From Agathobacter sp. (GTDB taxonomy: Bacteria; Bacillota; Clostridia; Lachnospirales; Lachnospiraceae), in NCBI GenBank assembly GCA_022769125.1, contig JALEKN010000064.1, forward strand, positions 1 through 37,001: 37,001 nucleotides of DNA, read 5' to 3'. How positions within the stretch are numbered: position 1 is the stretch's first letter; each line of letters begins with the position of its first letter. The notes under the pieces were generated by a model. It did not search any database. It worked only from the letters and a program-made list of their open reading frames with translations, and had not been told where the DNA came from. Shown in pieces: positions 1-8,216 of this stretch. A program made the translations under genes and the position numbers.

Positions 1-311
1 ACAATCTGTGCCATCTTCCGCACAGACTCAGACAATCTTGACAATGCCACTGTAAGTGAAAAGCAGATGCTGATTGCCAGCAGAAACGCCAGCAGAAACA
101 CCATATTGGCAACTGAATAGATTCCCATCTTGACCGCGAGCCAATCCAGCACGCCCGGGAATCCGACAACGATCATCATGATCACATCACCGATCAGCCA
201 CACAAGTACATATTTCAATTCCAGGCTGCGCTGCCTTACCATATAGATAATGATAAACAGCAGGATCAAAAGCGGAATAAAAATCAAAAAACGAGCATGA
301 AGCGTAATCAT
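1..311 (-). CDS. DUF2304 small membrane protein, GacJ-like (3' end off window)
   Basis: The reading frame starts at an ATG at 311-309 and is open to the window edge, so about 103 residues are visible and the C-terminus is missing. There are three hydrophobic segments (about residues 6-24, 35-53 and 66-90), with the basic stretch VRQRSLELK after the first and the motif FPGVLDWLAVKMGIYS between the second and third. This layout is typical of DUF2304. In group A Streptococcus the DUF2304 protein GacJ binds and stimulates GacI, a GT2 that makes GlcNAc-phosphate-undecaprenol. The upstream neighbour is a GT2 of that kind, ending only 4 bases before this start, so the same partnership is likely. A GAGG ribosome site lies inside the end of the upstream gene. 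It is probably an accessory subunit in the inner membrane. The family call is fairly sure; the GacJ-like role is inferred. Confidence 0.8.
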   Translation of the reverse strand, partial: MITLHARFLIFIPLLILLFIIIYMVRQRSLELKYVLVWLIGDVIMMIVVGFPGVLDWLAVKMGIYSVANMVFLLAFLLAISICFSLTVALSRLSESVRKMAQI

Positions 312-315
312 CTGT

Positions 316-1020
316 CTACCTCAGTCTTTCAATAAAAATAGCAAGCGTTACCTTTACCATATAATAAATAGCCTTGCTCCATGATATTGATGAAGTGCCC
401 CCCTGCCGCTCCTTCATCTCCACCGGAACTTCTATGACTTTACACTTTTTGCGAAGCAATCTGCATACCGTCTCCGGCTCCGGATAATCTCTCGGATAGC
501 TCTTTTCAAACAGTCCGATTACCTTCCGGTTACACATACGCATCCCGGATGTTGCATCGGTAATCCGCTGTCCAAACAGGAACCTGCTCAAGAAACCAAA
601 ATATCGGATTCCTGCCTGCCGCACCCGCGAAGACTGAAAGCCCTTCTTTTCAATGAACCGGGAGCCGATTACCATATCAGCGTCATTTTCAAGGAGAGCC
701 TCTTCCATCTTATGTATGTATCTGGCATCATGCTGCCCATCCCCGTCAAACTGGACCGCAATATCATAGCCCTTTTCCTTGGCATAGACGTAGCCGGTCT
801 GTACCGCTCCGCCAATCCCCAGATTGATGGGCAAAGACAACACCTTTATGCCATGTTTCCGGCATAGTTCCAGCATTCCGTCCCATGAAGAGTCATTTAC
901 CACGACGTAGTCATAGTCCGGTGCATTCTCCTCGATGTCGCGAATTGTTGCAAGAATGCTTTCCTTTTCATTAAATGCCGGAACGATTATCAATTTTTTT
1001 AGTGTATTACCTTTTTCCAT
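316..1020 (-). CDS. GT2 polyprenyl-phosphate sugar synthase, GacI/DPM1-like
   Basis: A 234-residue GT-A glycosyltransferase. The N-terminal Rossmann strand reads LIIVPAFNEKESI, and the metal-binding DxD is FDGDGQHD (D92, D94). ATSGMRMCNR and the basic C-terminal part fit the DPM1/GacI branch, which moves a sugar from a nucleotide donor to undecaprenyl phosphate. Unlike the GtrB-type enzymes elsewhere in the window it has no pair of C-terminal membrane helices, only a hydrophobic tail (AIYYMVKVTLAIFIERLR). It therefore probably depends on the DUF2304 protein 4 bases downstream for membrane anchoring or activity. The start at 1020 is preceded by TAGGTAG. The sugar cannot be read from sequence; GlcNAc is a guess from the GacI parallel. 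Confidence 0.82.
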   Translation of the reverse strand: MEKGNTLKKLIIVPAFNEKESILATIRDIEENAPDYDYVVVNDSSWDGMLELCRKHGIKVLSLPINLGIGGAVQTGYVYAKEKGYDIAVQFDGDGQHDARYIHKMEEALLENDADMVIGSRFIEKKGFQSSRVRQAGIRYFGFLSRFLFGQRITDATSGMRMCNRKVIGLFEKSYPRDYPEPETVCRLLRKKCKVIEVPVEMKERQGGTSSISWSKAIYYMVKVTLAIFIERLR

Positions 1021-1032
1021 ATCTACCTAACT

Positions 1033-1815
1033 TTACAAATTATTCGATGACTCCGATTTGGTATAAAATGCATTGATTCTTCTTGCAATAGCCTTCGGCC
1101 AAAATTTGCAGAACATCTCATAGTTTTCTGCCACACGCGCATGATCCTTTAGGATCTCCGTGGTGGTCGACTGCTCATGGATGCGGTGTCCCATCAAGAG
1201 TTGCGGTACATAGACGAATGCCCCCTTCTCTTTTGAGATTCTCTCCCACGCCTCCCAGTCTTCGCAGCTTCTGTAATGATGAGCAAAAACCGGCTGTCTG
1301 AGGTTTTCAAGGCAGTAGCATACCGATGGGCAACAGATGGCATCTCCCATCGACAGACTTCTCCTTCGTATGAACCGGCTCTTCTGCAAAGCTTTTATCC
1401 GTAGCGGATACAGCATCACCTGTTTGATCTTAAGCAGTGAATTGTCACTTACTCTCTGTCCATTTCGCAGCTCAAAATAATCCGAGAAACCGATCAGCGG
1501 TCTGCCCGATCTTTCCATCCTCACAACCAGAGCCTCTGTATAGGTTGGCTCATACACATCGTCCTGATGCGCGATCGTAGCATACTTTGTTTTCACCTGG
1601 GCTAGTCCAAAGTTCCAATCCTGTGTGATGCCGCTCTCTCCGTTGTTGATATATAGTGGAATATGATATTTATATGCCATATTCCGTATCATTGCGTTGT
1701 CCGTTGAGGTCACCATTATGATCTCTGACCGGATACTTTGCGCCATCAGGGAGCTGATGCACGCTTCCAAATATTCACTTTCTTTGTATGCACAGATAAC
1801 AAATGTGTGTATCAT
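1033..1815 (-). CDS. GT2 family glycosyltransferase (paralogue of the 4372-5160 gene)
   Basis: A 260-residue, soluble-looking GT2. It opens HTFVICAYKESEYLEACISS, has the substrate-site motif TIAHQDDVYEP with the DD pair, and an ICCPSVCY segment followed by a conserved C-terminal MGHRIHEQSTT. The same sequence blocks recur in the same order in the gene at 4372-5160 (for example ICAYKES, HQDD, ICCP, RxH), so the two are clear paralogues. It probably adds one sugar to the lipid-linked repeat on the cytoplasmic face. GGAG lies 9 bases before the ATG. It lies 18 bases downstream of the DUF2142 gene and 12 bases upstream of the GacI-like gene. Donor and acceptor are unknown. Confidence 0.8.
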   Translation of the reverse strand: MIHTFVICAYKESEYLEACISSLMAQSIRSEIIMVTSTDNAMIRNMAYKYHIPLYINNGESGITQDWNFGLAQVKTKYATIAHQDDVYEPTYTEALVVRMERSGRPLIGFSDYFELRNGQRVSDNSLLKIKQVMLYPLRIKALQKSRFIRRRSLSMGDAICCPSVCYCLENLRQPVFAHHYRSCEDWEAWERISKEKGAFVYVPQLLMGHRIHEQSTTTEILKDHARVAENYEMFCKFWPKAIARRINAFYTKSESSNNL

Positions 1816-1833
1816 TTAAAAACTCCAACATTC

Positions 1834-3681
1834 TTACATCTGATTTAGCACGGCCGCGATGGTAAACGCCTGTAAAAAGAAATATGCAGAAATTACTTTT
1901 CTCCGGTCGGCTCCCCATTGTACTTTGACCAGCTGCGCTCCCATCAATAGCATCGGAATCAGATATGGGATAAAATACCGCCCCTGCATTCCGGATACAA
2001 TAGTCGCTCCATAAGCCGTGTCTGTCCATATTGCAAAGACGATCAAAAGTACACCGCACATACCCCAAAAGAGTATTACACAGTTGTCTAGCATTGTCAA
2101 TTCCACGGTATTTCTCCTGCTTCTTGCGCTTGCAAGTATTAGAAGAACGCCCATTCCGAGTATTGTGATAGATGGGATCACCACAGAAAGTCCCGCCAGC
2201 TTCTGCCCCAGAAGTTCCAGTGTCCAATCGCCGCCATTTTGCATACAGGTTGCCAGCGCCACCTGTAAGAATTGGAACGGATGCTGGAATGCATCTGCCC
2301 AATGATAACGATCCGTCACAGGGAATGTAAGCTTCTGCACATACCACATGGTAAAGAGTATTTCGATTCCCACAATGATTCCTATGATCCAGGCGGTTTT
2401 CCGTTTTTTCGCATTATCTTTTTTCTTGGTCAGGATAATGAACATCATCGCCGCAAGTGTCGCATAGACCAGCTTAACTCCTGAGAACAGCACTACCATA
2501 ATACACATGCTGATGATATCTCTTGGATGAATTTCATTCTGTTCGTCCTTCAGGTATATAAACCATGCTGCAAACATCAGGCTGCTGCCGAAGATAAGCA
2601 TATCATAGGAGTATGAGCTCGCCTGCTGCAAGCAGATTGGAAGCAGTGCAACCAGAAGAAACAATTCCTTTAATTTAGGTGTTTTGCGGATTGCTACAGT
2701 AGCCATCGCAACATAAGCCAGAAGATTGAACAGCCGTCCAAGATAATACGTCTTGACAAAGCCAAAGTGTAATATTCTTCCAACGGAAATCCCAAGTGCT
2801 GAGAAAAAATATGATATCGCAAATCGCAGATCATTCACATGCTGAAGGGAAATGTTTCGCTCTCCTGCATTTTTTACATAAGAATCATTCCAGCCATTCT
2901 CCACCTGCCGGAAATTTCTTACCACGTTAAAATGAGCTTCATAAGCTTCGTTGTCATAGTAATTCGCATCTATGGCTTCTACATCCTCCGCTCCGAGTAT
3001 TACATTAGACAACTTGCACGCAGACAGATAATGATATCTCTCATCCGGTCCTGACATTGGTGACATGAGTATCATCATAACAAGTCCCATTCCAAGTATC
3101 AGCACCGGTGCAACACGTTCAACCGGCGCATAGCGGAACAGACACCATATTCCAGCTGTCACCAAAAATATTAGAATGGACAGAATAGCAAACCAATTTC
3201 TATATACATAGTATAGGTTTACACAGATTCGTGGCTGTCCTGCCTCATCTGTGACAGAATTAAATGCGACTCCCTCTTCTATGTCCTCACTGTTGTCCGT
3301 CTTCACCGACAACACATACACGCCGTCTGCTTCCTGTTCAGCCTTTAGCTTCAATGTGATCGTATCTTTTGCGAGTTCATCTGTAACATATGACCACGTT
3401 TCAATCGTCTCTCCCGCCTTTTGCAGTCCGATTGTAACAGTCCGCTTCGTTCTTGAACAATCACTCTTGTCAAGATATAGGATGATTTCATTGAATGAGC
3501 GCAGCGGCACTAGTTCCTGGGTAAATTCCATCCCCTGTTCCACCCGGACACTTCCATTTGCCAGATGTTCGGAACGGTAAGCGAATTCTTTTATCTCCGC
3601 GCTCGGCATTATCCACAGCATAAGCAGAAGCCATAGGAGCAATGCCACAAAAATGATGATGATTCTTTGAATCTTTTTCAT
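1834..3681 (-). CDS. DUF2142 polytopic membrane protein, probable GT-C glycosyltransferase
   Basis: A 615-residue integral membrane protein. One N-terminal helix (residues 6-26) is followed by an extracytoplasmic beta-rich domain (about 30-160), then about ten more helices. After the second helix group comes MSPMSGPDERYHYLSA (PDE at 212-214), the hallmark of DUF2142 and a likely catalytic acidic loop, as in GT-C enzymes that use polyprenyl-phosphate sugars. A strong site (AAAGGAG) precedes the ATG. The start overlaps the upstream stop as TAATG, so translation is probably coupled. The extracytoplasmic domain aligns by pattern with the whole of the upstream 235-residue protein (see findings). 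Likely role: adding a sugar branch outside the membrane. The family is confident; the activity is inferred. Confidence 0.8.
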   Translation of the reverse strand: MKKIQRIIIIFVALLLWLLLMLWIMPSAEIKEFAYRSEHLANGSVRVEQGMEFTQELVPLRSFNEIILYLDKSDCSRTKRTVTIGLQKAGETIETWSYVTDELAKDTITLKLKAEQEADGVYVLSVKTDNSEDIEEGVAFNSVTDEAGQPRICVNLYYVYRNWFAILSILIFLVTAGIWCLFRYAPVERVAPVLILGMGLVMMILMSPMSGPDERYHYLSACKLSNVILGAEDVEAIDANYYDNEAYEAHFNVVRNFRQVENGWNDSYVKNAGERNISLQHVNDLRFAISYFFSALGISVGRILHFGFVKTYYLGRLFNLLAYVAMATVAIRKTPKLKELFLLVALLPICLQQASSYSYDMLIFGSSLMFAAWFIYLKDEQNEIHPRDIISMCIMVVLFSGVKLVYATLAAMMFIILTKKKDNAKKRKTAWIIGIIVGIEILFTMWYVQKLTFPVTDRYHWADAFQHPFQFLQVALATCMQNGGDWTLELLGQKLAGLSVVIPSITILGMGVLLILASARSRRNTVELTMLDNCVILFWGMCGVLLIVFAIWTDTAYGATIVSGMQGRYFIPYLIPMLLMGAQLVKVQWGADRRKVISAYFFLQAFTIAAVLNQM

Positions 3682-4388
3682 TACCTACTCCTTTTCCGTT
3701 CTGCCGGGAATGCGTTGCAATAATATATCCAGGCCAAAATCCATGCTACCATGCATCGCAGGGTTACTTTTGCTCCAAAATAACTCTTGCTCTCTGTTGC
3801 GCCTTGAACGCTAAGGCATAAATCTCCGGACTGCTGCACTCCATTTACTTCAAGTGTTCCATCCGGATACCAATCCTCCGAAATAGCAAAAAAGGTGGCA
3901 GCTTTTCCCTCCGGGCTGCCTTCGTCCTCGATCTCGAGATAGTATAAATCCCCTTGGGTAACCTCGACAAGATAATCCGCATACAATGTAATATCCGCAT
4001 CGTTTTCCATCCCAGCCACGTCAATGCTCCACTGATACAGTTTATTGCCGTTTGTATCCGTCAAAGACACCTGTAGCTCTCCCGTATTGTCCTCACGCCC
4101 CCAGGTCGCCCCCCGCAGGGTTGCAGAATAGAATCGGTCTGTCGGTGCGATAAAGCTCTGCCTCACTACCGTTCCTTCCGTGATCTCCCCGACATCATAA
4201 CGGCTTCCTCCCATGGAGCCGATGGTATACTCCCCCAGCTGGGTTCCCGATATACCACGGCCTGCTGCATAATCAACAGCGCCACAGATTCCCGGAAGCA
4301 CAATAAGTGTCGCAAGGATTGCAATCTTTGTTTTCTTGTTGCAAAATATTTTTTTTAGGTAAATGCCTGCCTTATGCATACGTGTCAT
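3681..4388 (-). CDS. Membrane-anchored extracytoplasmic beta-domain protein, stand-alone version of the DUF2142 N-terminal domain
   Basis: 235 residues: a cytoplasmic basic start, one helix (about 17-37), a beta-rich extracytoplasmic domain (about 40-200) and a final helix (about 207-226) with a basic tail ERKRSR. The middle domain has repeated strand patterns (VVRQSFIAP, GELQVSLTDTNGNKLYQW, DLYYLEIEDEG) and an NGVQQ segment. This resembles residues 30-160 of the next protein, where the same domain sits between the first two helices. It overlaps the upstream gene by 17 bases and shares TAATG with the downstream gene. An ATG three codons later (4379) is an alternative start; neither has a strong ribosome site. 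An A8 run (minus strand) lies at 4349-4356, early in the gene. No known function; perhaps it binds the glycan or partners the DUF2142 enzyme. Confidence 0.65.
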   Translation of the reverse strand: MTRMHKAGIYLKKIFCNKKTKIAILATLIVLPGICGAVDYAAGRGISGTQLGEYTIGSMGGSRYDVGEITEGTVVRQSFIAPTDRFYSATLRGATWGREDNTGELQVSLTDTNGNKLYQWSIDVAGMENDADITLYADYLVEVTQGDLYYLEIEDEGSPEGKAATFFAISEDWYPDGTLEVNGVQQSGDLCLSVQGATESKSYFGAKVTLRCMVAWILAWIYYCNAFPAERKRSR

Positions 4389-5160
4389 ACGCTTTCTTAT
4401 AAAATACCATAATAATTCCGATCATCCAGCCCGGCCAGAACTTCCGGAACATCGTCCGGTCGTCTGCTTCGCGCCTGTGATCCACAATAAACTCCTTGCT
4501 GGTCGCGCCATCATGCACGCGATAATACGTCAGCGGCTTATCCACATACACAAATGCCCCATCCATATCTGCAATCTTGAGAAAAGTATCCCAATCAATA
4601 TTGAACTTAAGCTCAGAGGTGAAGAAACTGTCTCCCAGCTTCTTCTTATTGTAAGTAACCGCAGGACAACAGATGGAATTGCCGAGGCAAAGGATTCTCC
4701 GCTTCCAGAATCGCGAAGCTGCCCTGCGGTCATTCTTGATCGGCTGCCGCAGGAAATGACGTATTTTCGAATTAACATCTCTCGGTCCTATCTTTCCATT
4801 CTTGATCGGCATATAGTCACTCACGAATGCGATTGCATTGTCAACCTCGGAAACCTTTTCTAACAGGCACTGTGCATATTGTTCGTTGTAGCGGTCATCC
4901 TGGTGAGCGATCGTAACCCACTCGGTATCCGCCTGATTATATGCAAAATTCCAGTCGTCCCGGATATCACTCTTTCCGTCCCGGATATACAATGGGATGT
5001 CGTACTTGTCTGCAAGTGTCTGTATCATTTCATTCGGTGTGGATGTTGCCATGATGATATTTGTTTTAACTGTCTGCCGTTTTAGCGACTGTATACATTC
5101 TTCCAGATACGGTGATTCCTTATACGCACAGATTGCAAAGGTATGCGTTATTTCCCTCAT
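4372..5160 (-). CDS. GT2 family glycosyltransferase (paralogue of the 1033-1815 gene)
   Basis: A 262-residue GT2. The start THTFAICAYKESPYLEECIQ, the acidic motif VTIAHQDDRYNE, SICCPAVTYNKK and the late YRVHDGATSKEF match the paralogue at 1033-1815 block by block. It has no membrane helices, so it should act on the cytoplasmic face on a lipid-linked acceptor. The start overlaps the upstream stop as ATGA, a sign of coupled translation with the GtrB-type gene. The two paralogues flank the two beta-domain genes, which suggests an old duplication of a small block. Donor sugar unknown. Confidence 0.8.
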   Translation of the reverse strand: MREITHTFAICAYKESPYLEECIQSLKRQTVKTNIIMATSTPNEMIQTLADKYDIPLYIRDGKSDIRDDWNFAYNQADTEWVTIAHQDDRYNEQYAQCLLEKVSEVDNAIAFVSDYMPIKNGKIGPRDVNSKIRHFLRQPIKNDRRAASRFWKRRILCLGNSICCPAVTYNKKKLGDSFFTSELKFNIDWDTFLKIADMDGAFVYVDKPLTYYRVHDGATSKEFIVDHRREADDRTMFRKFWPGWMIGIIMVFYKKAYDTYA

Positions 5161-6104
5161 TTTAAATATTCCTCAATGATATACCTCGGACGCCCTTTGG
5201 TCTCCAGATATATCTTGCCAATATACTCCCCAATAACTCCGATTGCAAGCAGTTCAAGACCCCCGATTCCCCATATGGAGATCACAAGTGTTGCCCATCC
5301 CTCAATGGTATTGCCTGCAAAATATCCAATAATATAATAGATCAAAAGTACGATGCTGACCAGAAACAGCGTCACTCCAAGCGCTGTAATAAAACGGATA
5401 GGCTTAATGCTAAGAGACGTAATCCCGTCCATTGCAAATGCCAGCATCTTCTTGAGCGGATATTTGGATTTTCCCGCAAAACGCTCATGTCTCTCATACT
5501 CTACCACACCGGTTTTGAATCCGATCATCGGCACGATTCCTCTTAAGAACAGGTTGACTTCCTTATAATTTTCCAGTTCCTGAATCGCACGCTTACTCAT
5601 AAGCCGGTAGTCCGCATGATTGTACACGATGTCGACTCCCATATGGCTCATCAGCTTATAGAAGCTCTCCGCGGTGAACTTCTTAAAGAACGTATCCGTC
5701 TTTCTTGCACTTCTTACTCCATATACAATCTCGCAGCCCTCATCATACTTCTCCACAAATTGATCAAGGACTTCGATATCATCCTGCAAATCCGCATCCA
5801 TGGATATAACCATATCACAGTCATCCTTTACGGTAAAAAGCCCTGCAAGAAGTGTATTCTGATGTCCCCGATTACGGGAAGATTTGATTCCGAGTACGAG
5901 TGGATTTGTCTCATGTAGTTCCCGGATCAGTTCCCATGTCCGATCCTTTGATCCGTCATCCACAAATACCATCCTGCTCTTGTCAGAGATTACCTGATCC
6001 GTGATCATCCGGTTCAGCTTGTCCGTCAGCCGCCTCGCCGTCTCCCCGAGTACCTCTTCCTCGTTATAACATGGGATTACAATATACAACACCTTATCCC
6101 TCAT
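5157..6104 (-). CDS. GtrB/ArnC-like polyprenyl-phosphate glycosyltransferase
   Basis: A 315-residue GT2 with the usual GtrB layout. The N-terminal catalytic domain has IVIPCYNEEEVLGETARR, FVDDGSKDRTW, MDADLQDD (D103, D105) and ADYRLMSKRA. Two C-terminal helices follow (about residues 232-256 and 268-292), ending in the conserved GVIGEYIGKIYLETKGRPRY. Family members transfer glucose or another sugar from a nucleotide to undecaprenyl phosphate at the inner face of the membrane. A very strong site (AAGGAGGGGG) lies before the ATG. The upstream gene, 15 bases away, is a polytopic DUF6056-like protein that could be the matching transferase on the outer face. Length is normal for the family. The sugar is not predictable. 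Confidence 0.88.
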   Translation of the reverse strand: MRDKVLYIVIPCYNEEEVLGETARRLTDKLNRMITDQVISDKSRMVFVDDGSKDRTWELIRELHETNPLVLGIKSSRNRGHQNTLLAGLFTVKDDCDMVISMDADLQDDIEVLDQFVEKYDEGCEIVYGVRSARKTDTFFKKFTAESFYKLMSHMGVDIVYNHADYRLMSKRAIQELENYKEVNLFLRGIVPMIGFKTGVVEYERHERFAGKSKYPLKKMLAFAMDGITSLSIKPIRFITALGVTLFLVSIVLLIYYIIGYFAGNTIEGWATLVISIWGIGGLELLAIGVIGEYIGKIYLETKGRPRYIIEEYLK

Positions 6105-6119
6105 TGTTGTTCCCCCTCC

Positions 6120-7466
6120 TTATATCAGCCAGCAGATCAGGGAATATACTGCTCCTATAGTAAGAACGCTGTTGAATGCACCATGTTCTTTCTCCGTAGT
6201 ATTGTGAAGTCTCTCCTCCAGTAAGAACAAAGACAGGATTGCAAAAACAAAGTACATGGCAAGATAGGTTCTCTCCCCGGATGCCCAGATCGTAGGTGAG
6301 AATGCCATCATCACTCTCGTCGCATATGCCCCGACAAACATGGATGCCATGACAATCCCCTTTTGCAGATTGTCAAATGCGACCAGAAGTGACAATCCTA
6401 TACAGATTGCACAGGCCGTAACTACAAGAAGCATATAGAATCCGTTGAAGGTCAAAAAATTATCCGCAGTAACAGCACCGATACGGGTTGCCTTTAATGA
6501 ACTGATATCGTACTTTGTTCCCGCCAATACGCTTGCAGATAGCGGCCACAGGATTCCAAGTCCGAACGGAACTGCCGCAACAGCCTGATATAGTGATTCC
6601 TTTCCATTCTGCTTTACTGCCTTTAAGAGCAGATATGCAAATAGCAGAAATGGGAAATTGATCTGTTTCATAAATTCCGTCAAAGCTGTTGATATTCCAA
6701 GATCCAGCTTATTTATTGTATTTAGCATTAAATAATCAGGAAATTGTTTGCCGATTTCCTGCGCATAACGTGCGCTCTCCCCCGGAACCATCAGATGAAT
6801 CATAAACGCTGCTACAAGTACCAGAATCCACACCAGAATCAATGGTTTCTTCTTTTTCTGCATAAATGCATATATGCAAAGTCCGCATACAATAACAGTT
6901 CCAAGTACTGCCATCTGTTCAAGATTGGTTGCATACAGTCCCAATAATACAGAAATGGCTATTTTCCAATAACACGGCTTCTCCCCTTGTATATACTGTT
7001 TCAGAAGCAACAACCAGTATAATAATGCGGTTGCCGGCCACAGATAAGTCATACTGGTCACGATCCAGCCGGATTGTCCCAGGTACTTCCACGGAAAGAG
7101 AAGCACAATTCCGACAATGTACCAGCGGTACCCGGCGTCCTTCTCAGAAAAAATCAATTTCTCCACGCCACACATAAACAGCAGTACAATAGCAGTATTG
7201 CATAATATCCATACCAGCTTATGCGTAATAAGCACATGAATCGGGAAATTAACAAGTATCCGCGAAGACCAGTTCAGATAGTCCTCCTTCATAAGCAGAA
7301 TATGCTGCCACAGGCTATTGACATACCCATACTTCTGGATAACGGCTACATCATCCTGAATTGTTTCGCTTCTGAGAAAGTAAAGCAGGAAAAGAATGCC
7401 TGCCACAATATACGGGATGCTTTCTCTATGAAATATCTTTGATTTACCATCTGCTGTTTTCTTCAT
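6120..7466 (-). CDS. Polytopic membrane protein, DUF6056-like, probable GT-C glycosyltransferase
   Basis: 448 residues with about ten to eleven membrane helices. The first helix (about 17-32) is followed by a loop carrying QDD (37-39) and then NWSSR (65-69), which recalls the acidic loop and GR motif of DUF6056 and GtrII-type proteins. The rest is alternating helices with short loops. It follows the small membrane protein at 7468 with a single base between stop and start; GGGAT in the upstream stop region is the ribosome site. The next gene is a GtrB-type enzyme, so this protein may use the undecaprenyl-phosphate sugar made by it. The family name is by motif only, and the enzymatic role is inferred from context. 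Confidence 0.7.
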   Translation of the reverse strand: MKKTADGKSKIFHRESIPYIVAGILFLLYFLRSETIQDDVAVIQKYGYVNSLWQHILLMKEDYLNWSSRILVNFPIHVLITHKLVWILCNTAIVLLFMCGVEKLIFSEKDAGYRWYIVGIVLLFPWKYLGQSGWIVTSMTYLWPATALLYWLLLLKQYIQGEKPCYWKIAISVLLGLYATNLEQMAVLGTVIVCGLCIYAFMQKKKKPLILVWILVLVAAFMIHLMVPGESARYAQEIGKQFPDYLMLNTINKLDLGISTALTEFMKQINFPFLLFAYLLLKAVKQNGKESLYQAVAAVPFGLGILWPLSASVLAGTKYDISSLKATRIGAVTADNFLTFNGFYMLLVVTACAICIGLSLLVAFDNLQKGIVMASMFVGAYATRVMMAFSPTIWASGERTYLAMYFVFAILSLFLLEERLHNTTEKEHGAFNSVLTIGAVYSLICWLI

Positions 7467-7467
7467 T

Positions 7468-7965
7468 TTATCCCAATGTCACCCCTGTATCAATGTATTT
7501 CTTTTCCCCGCCGTTCTCAATCAGGAAATAGATATCATATGTATAATCCGGTCTGTACTTCATGAGTCTTAAGATTCCCCATGCATATACACCTCTGCTG
7601 CTACCGGTATCCTGTTGTCCTGACACTGCTGTTTCTGTATCATCAACTGATGCAAGCTCCACATACTGTGACGGCAGCTGATACAATTCACCGGTATTCT
7701 CACAATATAACCCAATATGTACATCAAATACATCTGTGCTGCTTTCTGCTTCAATCCATGCGTTTGGTATCTGTACCATGCTTCCGGAATAATTCACATC
7801 GCCCAGGAAAAACGCAACGCTCTCCGTCTTTTCATATTCCACAGGATTAACCTTCCTTATGATAACGGCATTGCCTGCGATTGCTATAAGCAGCACTCCC
7901 ACAACAGCCATACACAAAAATAAAATGAACATATATGCTTTTTTTGTTAATTTCTGTTTTCTCAT
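7468..7965 (-). CDS. Small membrane-anchored extracytoplasmic protein of unknown function
   Basis: 165 residues: a basic start (MRKQKLTKK), one helix (about 12-32) and an outward-facing domain of about 130 residues rich in aromatic beta-strand patterns, without Cys pairs or a lipobox. I do not recognise the family. Its start overlaps, as ATGA, the end of the decayed reading frame upstream, and it runs into the DUF6056-like gene after one base. It therefore once sat, and still sits, in a tightly coupled row of membrane proteins. It may be an accessory or glycan-contacting subunit of a neighbouring GT-C enzyme, like the separate beta-domain protein at 3681-4388, but it does not obviously resemble that one in sequence. 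Confidence 0.55.
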   Translation of the reverse strand: MRKQKLTKKAYMFILFLCMAVVGVLLIAIAGNAVIIRKVNPVEYEKTESVAFFLGDVNYSGSMVQIPNAWIEAESSTDVFDVHIGLYCENTGELYQLPSQYVELASVDDTETAVSGQQDTGSSRGVYAWGILRLMKYRPDYTYDIYFLIENGGEKKYIDTGVTLG

Positions 7966-8216
7966 GACTCCTCAACTTTCTTGAAATAGCCGTATGTCTG
8001 CCCACAGACAGTGTATTCTTTGATCAACTGATAATCCTGCTGGACAATAGAATACGCATTTGTATGCCACCTACGCAAACATTATATATATTCGCTACTA
8101 TTATCGCAAGTGTTATGTCGAGAAGTGTCATTACTGCTGTTTGAACCATTCTGGTCACAAATTGTTCCAATTACTCCGGACCACAAACATCTTGCTTCTG
8201 TAATTTTTTGTTCCAT
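7962..8216 (-). pseudogene. Decayed remnant of a membrane-protein gene
   Basis: The 246 bases between the acyltransferase and the next gene still carry the marks of a coupled gene. An ATG overlaps the upstream stop as TAATG (8216), and a stop overlaps the next start as ATGA (7962). Both ends are in one frame, which has a stop inside (TAA at 8084-8082). The first part reads MEQKITEARCLW. A second frame (about 8072-8170) gives a membrane-like stretch with MVQTAVMTLL and ITLAIIVANIY. The original frame then ends with DYQLIKEYTVCGQTYGYFKK, which looks like a real protein C-terminus. The simplest reading is a larger membrane protein gene, perhaps GT-C-like, reduced by deletion and frameshifts. Alternatively it is non-coding spacer with chance overlaps. 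Confidence 0.5.
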
